Positions 14,064 through 22,000 of a stretch of 32,328 nt of DNA are shown here, one piece after another (position 1 is the stretch's first letter; the number at the start of each line of letters is the position of its first letter). The DNA lies in the NCBI GenBank assembly GCA_900542005.1, contig UQLW01000034.1:1-32328 (forward strand), given 5' to 3'. Both the position numbers and the translations under genes were made by a program. The DNA comes from an uncultured Eubacteriales bacterium. GTDB lineage: Bacteria; Bacillota; Clostridia; Christensenellales; UMGS416. The notes below the pieces were generated by a model. That model saw only the letters and a list, made by a program, of their open reading frames with translations. It did not search any database and was not told the origin of the DNA.

Positions 14064-15167
14064 ATGAAACCTACCGCTTTACAGGGCCTGGAGCTATGCC
14101 GCGCCTTCTTTGCCGAATGCGGCCAACCCCTTCTGGCCGCCCATTTCCCCGGGCTGCCCTATGCCGCCGCGCTGCTGGGCTATGGCTCCGACGTGCTGGG
14201 CTATGACGACGCCACCTCCCGCGACCATATGTGGGGGCCGCGCTTTTACCTTTTCCTGCGGGAGGAGGATATCGCGGCGGCCCCGCAGCTGATGGAGGTC
14301 TTCCGTCAGAACCTTCCCGTTGAGTTTATGGGCTTCTCTGTGAATTTTTCCGCGCCCGATCCGGCTGACGGCGGGGTACGGGTGCCCGAGCCGGTAGACT
14401 GCGGCCCTGTCAATCCGCTCATTTTCATCCATACCCCCGGCGGCTATATCGAGGGGTATCTGGGGAAGTATCCGCCGGATACCTATGACGAGGCCGATTG
14501 GCTCTGCTTCGACGAGCAGCGGCTGCTGGCGCTGACCAGCGGCGAGGTCTTCCACGACGGGATCGGCCTGGCCCGCCTGCGCGGCCAGCTGGCCTTCTAC
14601 CCGGATACGGTATGGCGGTATCTGCTGGCAAGCCAGTGGGCTAACCTGGCCCAGGAGCAGGCCTTTATCCAGCGCACCGCTCAGACGGGGGACGAGCTGG
14701 GCTCCCGCATCCTGGCAGCCCGCACCGCCGAGCGGCTGATGCGCCTGGCCCTCTTATACCGCCGCCAATACGCGCCCTATAGCAAGTGGTTCGGCCGCGC
14801 CTTTTCCGAGCTGTGCCTGGGCAACCACCTGCCTGAGCTGCTGGAGGAGGCGCTGGCCGCCTCGGACGGCGACGCCCGCCAGGAGGCGCTGGTGCTGGCC
14901 CAGCTGACGGTGGGCAAGATGCACAATGACTCCGCCCTGACCGAACCCCTGCCCCTTTCAATCGAGCCCTATTTCAGCCGCAGCAGCATCCGCGTGATCT
15001 ATGCGGACCGGTTTGCCTACGCGCTGCAGGCCACGCTGGCCGGTACGGCCCTGGAGGGCGTACCGCTGCTGGGGACCATGAGCCAGCTGCATCTGACCAA
15101 CCTGCTGGCCAGCGAGCAGTACATTGGCCGGCTCCGGCCGCTTTATACCCAGCCTAAAACCCCATAA
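14064..15167 (+). CDS. DUF4037-like protein (nucleotidyltransferase-fold)
   Basis: This 367-residue protein starts at ATG 14064 with GGAAGGAGAT upstream. Near residues 38-60 it has GYGSDVLGYDDATSRDHMWG, a GSD plus distal D/DH pattern like that of nucleotidyltransferase-fold DUF4037 proteins, then PRFYLFL. The C-terminal two thirds is helical (WANLAQEQAFIQRT, LGSRILAARTAERLMRLALLYRRQYAPYSKWF), as in the same family. The probable activity is nucleotide or adenylyl transfer to an unknown target; the family has no settled function. It is the last gene of the operon. No T-rich terminator is visible in the 95 bases that follow, only a short AGGGAAATTCCCT palindrome. Confidence 0.75.
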   Translation: MKPTALQGLELCRAFFAECGQPLLAAHFPGLPYAAALLGYGSDVLGYDDATSRDHMWGPRFYLFLREEDIAAAPQLMEVFRQNLPVEFMGFSVNFSAPDPADGGVRVPEPVDCGPVNPLIFIHTPGGYIEGYLGKYPPDTYDEADWLCFDEQRLLALTSGEVFHDGIGLARLRGQLAFYPDTVWRYLLASQWANLAQEQAFIQRTAQTGDELGSRILAARTAERLMRLALLYRRQYAPYSKWFGRAFSELCLGNHLPELLEEALAASDGDARQEALVLAQLTVGKMHNDSALTEPLPLSIEPYFSRSSIRVIYADRFAYALQATLAGTALEGVPLLGTMSQLHLTNLLASEQYIGRLRPLYTQPKTP

Positions 15168-15262
15168 AAGGGAAATTCCCTCCATAGCCACTGATCCGGA
15201 TCTATGTCATAATCAGGGTAATCCATCCTGCGATACAGCATAAACATGGGGAGGTGGTCTGG

Positions 15263-17035
15263 ATGCGCGCCCGTCTTTGCCGCCTGGGCGCTTTTCTGCT
15301 GGCCCTTGCCGCTGGCCTTACAGCCTGCCGGCCTGCCCCCGCGCCGTCAGCGGGGGAGCTTGCGCCGGGGGTGCCCGCCGGCGCAGGAGCCGCACCTGTC
15401 ACGCTGTCGCTGCTGCTGGTATCCGGCGCCCGTATGGCCGATCCAGCCCTGCAGCCGGATGCCAGCCCCCGCTGGGCCTTTTCCTATGAGGACGGGTTCC
15501 AGGGCGAAATCGCCCAGGCCCTGATGGAGGCTACCGGCGTTACCCTTGAAGTGACCTGCCAGGACAGCCTTGCCGTCCCCCTGGCGGCCGATGCGCTGGG
15601 CGATATGGTGTTCGCCTGCGGATATGAGGCGTACCTGGAGAACGGCGCGGTCTGCCAGCCGCTGGAGCCGCTGATGGAGCAGGCCTGTCCCGGGGTATTG
15701 GAGCAGCTCGATCCGCTGGAACGGCAGCTGAACCTGGCCGCGGACGGGCAGCTGTACACGCTGAAGCAGGGCTATCGGGATCCCAACGCCTATCTGGGCG
15801 GCCCGGTCGGCTATCGGGGCGATAATCCTTTCTTCGGCCAGCAGGGCGTGCAGGAAATCTGCCTGCGGGCGGATCTGGAGGATCAGCTACCTGCCCAGGC
15901 CCTGGTTTCGCTGGAAGAGCTGGAGCGCGCCCTTTACCAGCTGCGGGGCCGGGAGAAGCAGCTGGGCGTCAGCTGCCTTTTCCAGGTGGACGACGCCCTT
16001 GCCCTGCAAGCGGAGACGCTTACCACCCAGGACCTGATGCGCCTTCACAGCATCGGGGCCTGCTTTGCCACCCTGCCCCTGGCCAGCAGCATGGGTATCC
16101 GTCAGGAGCCCTACTGGAATGAGGCGCTGGGCCAGGTTTCCCTCCCCTGGCGCGATGACGCATGGCTGCCCTATCTTACCCTGATGAACCGCTGGCATCG
16201 GGATGGGATCCTGCAATACACCTGGGAGGAGCTGACAAGCCGCGCCGCTTCCTTTGAGCCTGGGCGCGTATTTGCCCAGGGCCTTATCAGCTTTCGTCCT
16301 GACTGGCAGGGCGCTTCAGCCGTGCTGAATCAAAATCTCCGCGCCAGCCAGCAGGGCGGCCGTACAGGCTCCGATGGGATTTCTTACCGGCCGCTGCCCC
16401 AGCCGCTGACCTACCAGGGCGATTGCCAAGCCATCGCGGCCGACTATGGCCAGCCGCGCTTTGGCCTCTATATTACCCAACGCTGCCGCAACCCGCAGCG
16501 GGCCGCCGGCTTCGCCGCCTACCTGCGAAGCGCAGAGGGCGCGCGCCTCACCCAATGGGGCGTGGAGGGGAAGCACTACCGTCTCACGGACGAAGGCCTG
16601 CCGCAATGGCTCAGCCCCTATGACCAGCCTGGGCTGCGCAATGAGCGCGCTGGCATCGGCAAATGGGCCTTCATGAGCTCCGCCTGGTATCAGGACGCCC
16701 GGGTCCAAGCGCAGCCGGACGCGGGGGACGAGTATGCCCTGGCCGACGCCCAACAGGCCCTGGAGGCCGAGATCCATTACCACAGCGCAGCCCAGGCGGA
16801 CCGGGATCCCTGGATGGACGCGGCCCTTTTGACCCAGGGCGACCCGGAATATGCGGACCTGCTTCGCCTGGCCCTGATCTGGCGCCGCCAGGTCGCCCAG
16901 CTCATCGTCACCGCCCGTTCGGAGGACGAGGCCGCCCACATGTGGCGCCAGGTGCAGGACGATATGGGCGCAAGGGGGATCGGCCAGCTGGAGCAGATCA
17001 TGACCGAGCGCTATCTGCGGGCCCGGCAGCGCTGA
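15263..17035 (+). CDS. Orphan ABC-type solute-binding lipoprotein
   Basis: Start chosen at ATG 15263 with GGGGAGG eight bases upstream (a GTG at 15254 falls inside that site). The product has 590 residues. A lipoprotein signal (LLALAAGLTAC) puts Cys near residue 22. The long body resembles large extracellular solute-binding proteins of sugar/peptide ABC systems used by gut Firmicutes: FSYEDGFQGEIAQALMEATGVTLEV near 75, a mid region with YLTLMNRWHRDGILQYTWEE, RVFAQGLISFRPDW, and GLYITQRCRNPQRAAGFAAYLRSAEG near 410 (a typical hinge helix). No permease or ATPase gene lies nearby, so either it works with a distant transporter or it is a sensor component. The ligand is not predictable. Confidence 0.75.
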   Translation: MRARLCRLGAFLLALAAGLTACRPAPAPSAGELAPGVPAGAGAAPVTLSLLLVSGARMADPALQPDASPRWAFSYEDGFQGEIAQALMEATGVTLEVTCQDSLAVPLAADALGDMVFACGYEAYLENGAVCQPLEPLMEQACPGVLEQLDPLERQLNLAADGQLYTLKQGYRDPNAYLGGPVGYRGDNPFFGQQGVQEICLRADLEDQLPAQALVSLEELERALYQLRGREKQLGVSCLFQVDDALALQAETLTTQDLMRLHSIGACFATLPLASSMGIRQEPYWNEALGQVSLPWRDDAWLPYLTLMNRWHRDGILQYTWEELTSRAASFEPGRVFAQGLISFRPDWQGASAVLNQNLRASQQGGRTGSDGISYRPLPQPLTYQGDCQAIAADYGQPRFGLYITQRCRNPQRAAGFAAYLRSAEGARLTQWGVEGKHYRLTDEGLPQWLSPYDQPGLRNERAGIGKWAFMSSAWYQDARVQAQPDAGDEYALADAQQALEAEIHYHSAAQADRDPWMDAALLTQGDPEYADLLRLALIWRRQVAQLIVTARSEDEAAHMWRQVQDDMGARGIGQLEQIMTERYLRARQR

Positions 17036-17050
17036 CCCGCCGGAATACCG

Positions 17051-17085
17051 CCCGGCAGCGCTTTGCCGGAGCGCCGCCGGGTTTT
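17051..17085 (+). terminator. Terminator of solute-binding protein gene
   Basis: CCCGGC-A-GCGCT pairs with AGCGC-C-GCCGGG across one mismatch, followed by TTTT. It lies 15 bases after the stop. Confidence 0.8.
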
Positions 17086-17205
17086 CTCGTATCAGATTGG
17101 CTTTTCCCTTCCCCGGAAGCGGATATCCCGCCCCCCTTGCCCATTCATTTTGCCCGCTTCCCTCCAGCGAAGGGAACTGGCCCCGATGAAAGAAAGGAGA
17201 CTGCC

Positions 17206-18354
17206 ATGGAAGCCTATACGCCTATCCCCCTGCCCGCCCGGGAGGCGATGACGCCCGCCGCGCGGAAAATGCGGGATTTCTACGACCAAAAGCCCGGTGC
17301 GCCCCTTTACCAGCGGGAATTTGGCTACTATTGCCTGGACCGCTGGTACCAGGAGGGGCTGCCCAAGGACGCGGATCTGGACGAATTCTTTGGCTACGAT
17401 AAAGGCGGCCTTTTTGCCCTGGAGGGCCTTGGATGGTGCGAAGCGGCCTTTGAGCCCGCCTTTGAGGAAAGGGTGCTGCAGGATCTGGGGGATTACGAAC
17501 TGGTGCAGGATTATGCCGGCCGCTCGGTGCTCTATTTTAAGGGCCGCCGCAACGGCTTTATGCCCGAGTACAAGGATCATCCCGTCAAGGATCTCGCCTC
17601 CTTTACCGGGGAATGCCTGTGGCGGTTGGATCCGAAGAATCCCGCCCGGCTCAGCCGGCTGAAGGCCGCCCTGCCCGCAGCCCGGGAAGCGGCCCGCCGG
17701 GGCGATGTCATCTCCCAGCGGCTGATCGGCGGCTATATGTACCTGCGCTCGCTCATCGGGCCGGAGGCGCTGCTCTACGCCTTCTATGACGATCCGGAGC
17801 TGATTCATGCCTGCATGCAGGCATGGTTCGCCCTGGCCGACAGCGTGATTGCCCTGCACCAGCAGGCTGTCACCCTGGATGAAATCTTCATTGCTGAGGA
17901 TATCTGCTATAACCACGGCCCGCTGATCTCTCCGGCCATGATCCGGGAATTCCTCTTCCCCTATTACAGGCAGCTGCTGGATAACGCCCGCGCCCGCCAG
18001 CAGGACCCCACCCGGCGGCTGCACTTCCAGGTGGATACCGACGGCTTCTGCGACCCGGTCATCCCGCTGTATGGCGAGCTGGGCCTCAACTATATGAGCC
18101 CCTTCGAGGTCGCCGCCGGCTGCGATGTGGTGCGGACCGGCCAGGAATATCCTGACCTGCTCCTGCTGGGCGGCGTGGATAAGCGGGTGTTGGCCCAGGG
18201 GAAGGACGCCATCGACCGGATGGTGGACCGTATCTTCCCCGCCATGCGCCTTCGGGGCGGCTATATCCCCACCTGCGATCACGGCGTGCCCGAGGAGGTT
18301 TCCCTGGAGAACTATCTGCATTACCGCAAGCGCTGCCTGGAATTCGCCCAATAA
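17206..18354 (+). CDS. Uroporphyrinogen decarboxylase family protein
   Basis: The start is ATG 17206 with AAAGGAG five bases upstream; the product has 382 residues. It has the URO-D/MtaA-type TIM-barrel pattern: MYLRSLIGPEALLYAFYDDPELIHACMQ in the middle (cited in parts), EIFIAEDICYNHGPLISPAMIREFLFPYY, then FQVDTDGFCDPVIPLYGELGLNYMSPFEV and PDLLLLGGVDKRVLAQGKDAI. The last residues (GGYIPTCDHGVPEEVSLENY) are typical of the family branch seen in anaerobes, which includes corrinoid methyltransferases rather than heme enzymes. The usual catalytic RQAGR motif of true HemE is absent. No corrinoid protein or heme gene is adjacent, so substrate remains unknown. It has its own strong terminator. Confidence 0.8.
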   Translation: MEAYTPIPLPAREAMTPAARKMRDFYDQKPGAPLYQREFGYYCLDRWYQEGLPKDADLDEFFGYDKGGLFALEGLGWCEAAFEPAFEERVLQDLGDYELVQDYAGRSVLYFKGRRNGFMPEYKDHPVKDLASFTGECLWRLDPKNPARLSRLKAALPAAREAARRGDVISQRLIGGYMYLRSLIGPEALLYAFYDDPELIHACMQAWFALADSVIALHQQAVTLDEIFIAEDICYNHGPLISPAMIREFLFPYYRQLLDNARARQQDPTRRLHFQVDTDGFCDPVIPLYGELGLNYMSPFEVAAGCDVVRTGQEYPDLLLLGGVDKRVLAQGKDAIDRMVDRIFPAMRLRGGYIPTCDHGVPEEVSLENYLHYRKRCLEFAQ

Positions 18355-18380
18355 GGCCTGCCTCATGCTGCAAAACGCTA

Positions 18381-18428
18381 AAAAGGAACAGTGGGCGCCG
18401 CCCAAAGGCAGCGCCCACTGTTCCTTTT
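18381..18428. terminator. Strong bidirectional terminator
   Basis: A perfect 18-bp stem (AAAAGGAACAGTGGGCGC with its complement) has a 12-base loop, with T-tracts on both sides. It separates convergent genes ending at 18354 (plus) and 18459 (minus). Confidence 0.95.
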
Positions 18429-18458
18429 CAGATCATGCTAAACCCAGGCCGCTGGGCT

Positions 18459-19301
18459 TTACCGGCCGCATTCGCCATGATGGCAGCCGCCGTGGTGATG
18501 CCCGCCGTGGCAGCCGTGCCCTTCGCCGTGATGGCCGCCGCCGTGGCAGCCGTGCCCTTCGCCGTGATGGCCGCCGCCATGGCAGTGATGGCCTTCGCCA
18601 TGATGGTCGCAGGTGGCGCCGGCTGCAAACTGAAGCGTACCGGCCAGATAGGCCTCTACCGCCTCGTCGGCGCCGCCCCTTACGCCGCCCTTAAGCTCAA
18701 TGCCCGCCTCGGCCAGGGCCTGCTGCGCCCCCGGCCCGATGCCGCCGCAGATCAGCGTATGCACGCCCTCACGGGCCAGCAGGCCCGCCAGCGCGCCATG
18801 GCCGCTCTCGCCTGTGGGCAGGATGCGGCTGGAAACGACCGTCTGGGCCTCTACCTCATAAAGCTTGAAGGCCTCCGTATGGCCAAAATGCTGAAAAATC
18901 TGTCCGTTATCATAGGTTACTGCAATAATCATCTGAATCCTTCCTTTCTCATCGTCATTCGGGTTCCCGTGGCCTGAGACCCGCAGGCAGCCCCGCCCCT
19001 GGGGGCAGCCGTCCTGCTGGGCACAAAGGGCATAATGGCCGCCTTCGATCCGCAGCCCGCAGCCCTCCACCAGAAAGGCCGCCAGCTTTTTCCGGGCCGA
19101 ATCATAGATCCACTGAACCGTGGTGCGGCCCACGCCCATCTGCCGGGCGCATTCCGCCTGCGTCAGCCCCACATAATCCATCAGGCGCAAGGCTTCGTAC
19201 TCCTCCACTGTCATGATCCGGACGATGCCGGTACCGTCGTCATCATAGCTCTGCCTGCGGGGCAGCGCGCAGATGCGCCGGGTTTGCGTTGGTCGTGCCA
19301 A
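18459..19301 (-). CDS. DUF134 HTH - NifX/NifB-like fusion with His/Cys-rich tail
   Basis: The start is TTG 19301 with AAGGAGG six bases upstream (reads MARPTQTRRICALP, the usual DUF134 opening). The product has 280 residues. Domain 1 (1-95) is DUF134: IMTVEEYEALRLMDYVGLTQ and ECARQMGVGRTTVQWIY, a sigma-like helix-turn-helix, then a cysteine-rich stretch. Domain 2 (124-230) is the NifX/NifB iron-molybdenum cofactor-binding fold: MIIAVTYDNGQIFQHFGHTEAF, ILPTGESGHGALAGLL and LICGGIGPGAQQALAEAGIEL. The last 50 residues are His/Gly/Cys repeats (CHGGGHHGEGHG twice), a probable metal-binding tail. An internal ATG (18932) with AAAGGAAGGA may also give domain 2 alone. A metal-sensing regulator is a fair inference; no nif gene is nearby. 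Confidence 0.85.
   Translation of the reverse strand: MARPTQTRRICALPRRQSYDDDGTGIVRIMTVEEYEALRLMDYVGLTQAECARQMGVGRTTVQWIYDSARKKLAAFLVEGCGLRIEGGHYALCAQQDGCPQGRGCLRVSGHGNPNDDEKGRIQMIIAVTYDNGQIFQHFGHTEAFKLYEVEAQTVVSSRILPTGESGHGALAGLLAREGVHTLICGGIGPGAQQALAEAGIELKGGVRGGADEAVEAYLAGTLQFAAGATCDHHGEGHHCHGGGHHGEGHGCHGGGHHGEGHGCHGGHHHGGCHHGECGR
18511..18582. repeat. 36-bp tandem repeat coding for His/Cys-rich tail
   Basis: Two units, 18511-18546 and 18547-18582, differ by one base. On the minus strand each encodes a 12-residue CHGGGHHGEGHG-type unit of the metal-binding tail. Confidence 0.9.
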
Positions 19302-19328
19302 GGGTATCCTCCTTCCGTGGTCAGGATC

Positions 19329-19360
19329 AGTATACCGCAATTATTGTCATATGTCAATAA
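19329..19360 (-). promoter_or_regulatory. Promoter and palindrome of DUF134-NifX gene
   Basis: On the minus strand, TTGACA (19357-19352), a 17-base spacer and TATACT (19334-19329). A near-perfect 20-base palindrome (TTATTG-n-CATATG-n-CAATAA, one mismatched pair) at 19341-19360 covers the -35 box. The promoter begins just after the malQ stop, so this gene can be expressed independently of malQ. Confidence 0.75.
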
Positions 19361-19361
19361 C

Positions 19362-20864
19362 CTATTTTCCTGTCCGTTCAAAATCGTCGTTAAGCTGCTT
19401 CAGCCAGCGCCGGTCAGCCTGCTCCAAGGCGTCCGGGCCAATCCGCACCGCCCAGCAGCCCTCCGCCACGCCCGGCCGGTTCATCCGCGTATCCTCGCCC
19501 CAGCCCATAATATCCTGGAAGGGCACAATGGCCAGCGACGCCGGCGACTGCCACAGGCACCGGATCATGGCGCGGCAGGCCGGCGATTGAGGGCCGCCCT
19601 CCTGCCAGGGGCCTGCCAGCCCGGCATAGCGGCAGGCATAGGCCCGCACCTGCTCCGGCGATTCCCAAAGCCAGCCCAGCGTCGTGTTGTTATCATGGGT
19701 GCCGGTATAGGCCACCGCATTCACCGGATAGTTGTGGGGAAGGTGCGGGCCGTTGCCCGGCGCAAAGGCAAACTGCATCACCCGCATGCCCGGGTATCCG
19801 GTCTTCTCCCGCAGGGCGTGGACATCCTCATCCAGCACGCCCAGATCCTCGGCAATGATGGGCGCATCGGGGAAGCGGTCGGCTACCCGCTTAAAAAGCT
19901 TAAGCCCCGGGCCCTTGACCCAATGGCCCTCCTTGGCGCTTTCCGCGCCAGCGGGCACTGACCAATAGGCGGAAAAGCCGCGGAAATGGTCGATGCGCAC
20001 CGCGTCAAAGCTGGCGAGCGCCTTGCCGATGCGCTCCAGCCACCAGGCATACCCGTCGGCCGCCATCGCTTTGTAATCATACAGCGGGTTCCCCCACAGC
20101 TGCCCTTCGTCGGTAAAGGCGTCGGGCGGCACGCCGGCTACTGCCTCCGGCCGCCCGTCCTTCAGGGCGAAAAGATGCTGGTTGGCCCATACGTCGGCGC
20201 TGTTCAGCGACATATAGATGGGCATATCGCCGATGATCCCCACGCCCCTCTCCCGGGCGTACGCCCGCAGCGCCTGCCACTGGGTAAAGAAGCAGTATTG
20301 TACGAACAGCTCAAAATCCACCGGCCCGGCCAATTGATTCATGGCCTGCGCCACCGCGTCGGGCCGGTGCAGGCGGATCCGCCCATCGGGCCAGGCATAC
20401 CAGGGCAGGCCCTGATACTGCGCCTTCAGCGCCATGAACAGCCCATAGGGGCGCGCCCAGGGCTCCTGCTCGGCAAAGCTGGCGATCTTCCGGCGCAGCG
20501 GCGGCTGCACCCGGCCGTAGGCTGTCCGCAGCAGCTTCATCCGCGCGGGAATGACCCGGTCAAAGCGGACGGTATAGGGATCGTCCGCGGCGGCCGCCTC
20601 CTCAAGCTCCTCCCCGGTAACCAGCCCCTGCTGGTAGAGCAGCGCCGGGTCGATCATAATCGGGTTGCCGGCAAAGGCGGAGTAGGCGGTATAGGGGCTG
20701 TTGCCCAGATCTGGCGGCGAGAAGGGCAGCACCTGCCACCAGGAAAAGCCGCTCTCGGCCAGAAAATCGATAAAGCTGCGGGCTCCGCCGCCAAAGGTGC
20801 CGCAGCCATAGGGGCCGGGCAGGGAAGTTATGTGCAGCAGTACGCCGCTGGATCGCTTGAACAT
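19362..20864 (-). CDS. malQ: 4-alpha-glucanotransferase (GH77)
   Basis: Start chosen at ATG 20864 with AAGGGGG eight bases upstream. The product has 500 residues, normal for the shorter bacterial amylomaltases. GH77 landmarks are complete: RSSGVLLHITSLPGPYGCG at the N-terminus, WWQVLPFSPPDLGNSPY, VRIDHFRGFSAYW with the nucleophile Asp, IAEDLG with the acid/base Glu, and AYTGTHDNNTTLGW with the transition-state-stabilising Asp. It transfers 4-alpha-linked glucan segments between maltodextrins in the cytoplasm, in glycogen or maltose use. No other starch or maltose gene lies within the window. It has its own promoter and runs towards the DUF134 gene without a clear terminator. Confidence 0.95.
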   Translation of the reverse strand: MFKRSSGVLLHITSLPGPYGCGTFGGGARSFIDFLAESGFSWWQVLPFSPPDLGNSPYTAYSAFAGNPIMIDPALLYQQGLVTGEELEEAAAADDPYTVRFDRVIPARMKLLRTAYGRVQPPLRRKIASFAEQEPWARPYGLFMALKAQYQGLPWYAWPDGRIRLHRPDAVAQAMNQLAGPVDFELFVQYCFFTQWQALRAYARERGVGIIGDMPIYMSLNSADVWANQHLFALKDGRPEAVAGVPPDAFTDEGQLWGNPLYDYKAMAADGYAWWLERIGKALASFDAVRIDHFRGFSAYWSVPAGAESAKEGHWVKGPGLKLFKRVADRFPDAPIIAEDLGVLDEDVHALREKTGYPGMRVMQFAFAPGNGPHLPHNYPVNAVAYTGTHDNNTTLGWLWESPEQVRAYACRYAGLAGPWQEGGPQSPACRAMIRCLWQSPASLAIVPFQDIMGWGEDTRMNRPGVAEGCWAVRIGPDALEQADRRWLKQLNDDFERTGK

Positions 20865-20895
20865 ACCGGTTTCCCCCTTCACAGGATATGCCTTT

Positions 20896-20924
20896 AGTGT
20901 AGCACCGCCGCCTCCCGTCCGCAA
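20896..20924 (-). promoter_or_regulatory. malQ promoter
   Basis: On the minus strand, TTGCGG (20924-20919), a 17-base spacer and TACACT (20901-20896) with an upstream TG (extended -10). Confidence 0.65.
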
Positions 20925-20964
20925 GGGAGAATCGGGCCGGGGGATGGCGCGCGGCCGGCCGCCG

Positions 20965-20973
20965 TGCTACAAT
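20965..20973 (+). promoter_or_regulatory. Extended -10 for cyclase gene
   Basis: TGC-TACAAT (20965-20973) with no recognisable -35 in a very GC-rich flank. It lies 50 bases before the cyclase start. Confidence 0.5.
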
Positions 20974-21022
20974 AGCAGTATGCCGGCCCGGGCCGGCCGT
21001 CCCTTTGGAAAGGAGATCGACC

Positions 21023-21646
21023 ATGCAACTCATTGATCTGACCCATCCCATCGACAGCACAACCGCCGTCTATCCCGGGGATCCGCCCCTGGTGCTGGTC
21101 CAGAACCGTTGGCTGGCCCGGGATCATTATAACGCCTATACCGTCAGCAGCGGGATGCATGTGGGCACCCATGTGGATCTTCCCCTGCACATGCAGGACC
21201 ATCCGCTGACTGCCTCGGACTATCCGCTGGAACGCTTCTGCGGGCCGGGGCGCCTGCTGCGCTGCCCGTCGCAGGGGCTGATCGCCCCGGACGACAGCTG
21301 GAAGGCGCTTAAAAGTGGTGAAATCCCGGTGATCTATACTGGCTGGGACCGGCATTTCGGCCAGGCGGACTATTTTTCCGCCCATCCGCAGCTCACCGAG
21401 GACGCCGCGCAGTTCTTCATTGAGCGCAGCGTGGGCATGGTGGTCCTGGATACCCCCTCGCCGGACCGGAACCCCTTTACTGTACATCGCCAGCTGCTTT
21501 CTGCCGGCATGCTTATCCTGGAGAATGCCGCGCATCTGGAGCAGCTGCTTCAGGTAAAGCGCTTTACCCTGATGGCCCTGCCCCTGCGCCTGCCCACCGA
21601 GGGCTCGCTGGTGCGGGCGGTAGCCATAACGGAGGATGAGCCATGA
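21023..21646 (+). CDS. Cyclase family protein (kynurenine formamidase-like)
   Basis: The start is ATG 21023 with AAAGGAG eight bases upstream; the product has 207 residues. The metal-dependent cyclase fold is marked by IDLTHPIDSTTAVYPGDPP at the N-terminus and the zinc-site motif MHVGTHVDLPLHM (HxGTHxDxP) near residues 50-60. AAQFFIERSVGMVVLDTPSPD and LENAAHLEQL follow, where true formamidases have similar spacing. Family members hydrolyse N-formylkynurenine or related amides and esters. No tryptophan-degradation gene is nearby, so the substrate is open. The stop overlaps the start of a small acidic protein by four bases (ATGA). Confidence 0.85.
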   Translation: MQLIDLTHPIDSTTAVYPGDPPLVLVQNRWLARDHYNAYTVSSGMHVGTHVDLPLHMQDHPLTASDYPLERFCGPGRLLRCPSQGLIAPDDSWKALKSGEIPVIYTGWDRHFGQADYFSAHPQLTEDAAQFFIERSVGMVVLDTPSPDRNPFTVHRQLLSAGMLILENAAHLEQLLQVKRFTLMALPLRLPTEGSLVRAVAITEDEP

Positions 21647-21933
21647 ACCGGGAAGCCGTCCTTTTTCTTCTGAAGCGGTACCTGCCCTGCCCGCTGTCCA
21701 GGGAAGCCCTGGAGGTGCTGATGATGGCGCTGGAGGAAATTCCCGAGGAGCATCCCGATCCAATGGCCTGGCAGGAGAGCATCCAGGACCTGCTGGCCGA
21801 CGATACCGGCCTGCTGGATCTCTTAGAGGAGGATGCGGACGCGCCTGAGGCCCTGGAGCTGGCCCGGGCAGTGGACGAAGCAGCCCAGGCCCTGGCCCGC
21901 GCCGCCTTTGGTTCGCCCCCTTCCGGGGCCTAG
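21643..21933 (+). CDS. Small acidic hypothetical protein
   Basis: This 96-residue protein starts at ATG 21643 inside the cyclase stop (ATGA overlap), implying translational coupling. The sequence is strongly acidic and helical (ALEEIPEEHPDP, DLLADDTGLLDLLEEDADAPEALELARAV). It has no signal peptide or known motif. Because coding overlaps so tightly, a role linked to the cyclase is possible, but there is no direct evidence. Family not recognised. Confidence 0.6.
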   Translation: MNREAVLFLLKRYLPCPLSREALEVLMMALEEIPEEHPDPMAWQESIQDLLADDTGLLDLLEEDADAPEALELARAVDEAAQALARAAFGSPPSGA

Positions 21934-21957
21934 GCATTCTCCAGCGCGCATGCAGGC

Positions 21958-21994
21958 AAAAAAAGGCGCTTCTCCCCCTGCGGAGAGAAGCGCC
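21958..21994 (-). terminator. rnpB terminator
   Basis: On the minus strand, GGCGCTTCTC and GAGAAGCGCC form a 10-bp stem followed by TTTTTTT. It starts a few bases after the mature RNase P RNA end. Confidence 0.95.
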
Positions 21995-22000
21995 ATGGAT

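Noticed and set aside
16663..17205. Upstream in-frame extension of the URO-D family gene
   Set aside because: It would overlap the binding-protein gene and its terminator. ATG 17206 has a proper Shine-Dalgarno site.
17206..18354. HemE, true uroporphyrinogen decarboxylase
   Set aside because: The RQAGR motif is absent and no heme genes are nearby; only the broad family is supported.
17092..18405. 437-codon minus-strand frame opposite the URO-D gene
   Set aside because: No motif or start signal; the plus strand has the real family signature.
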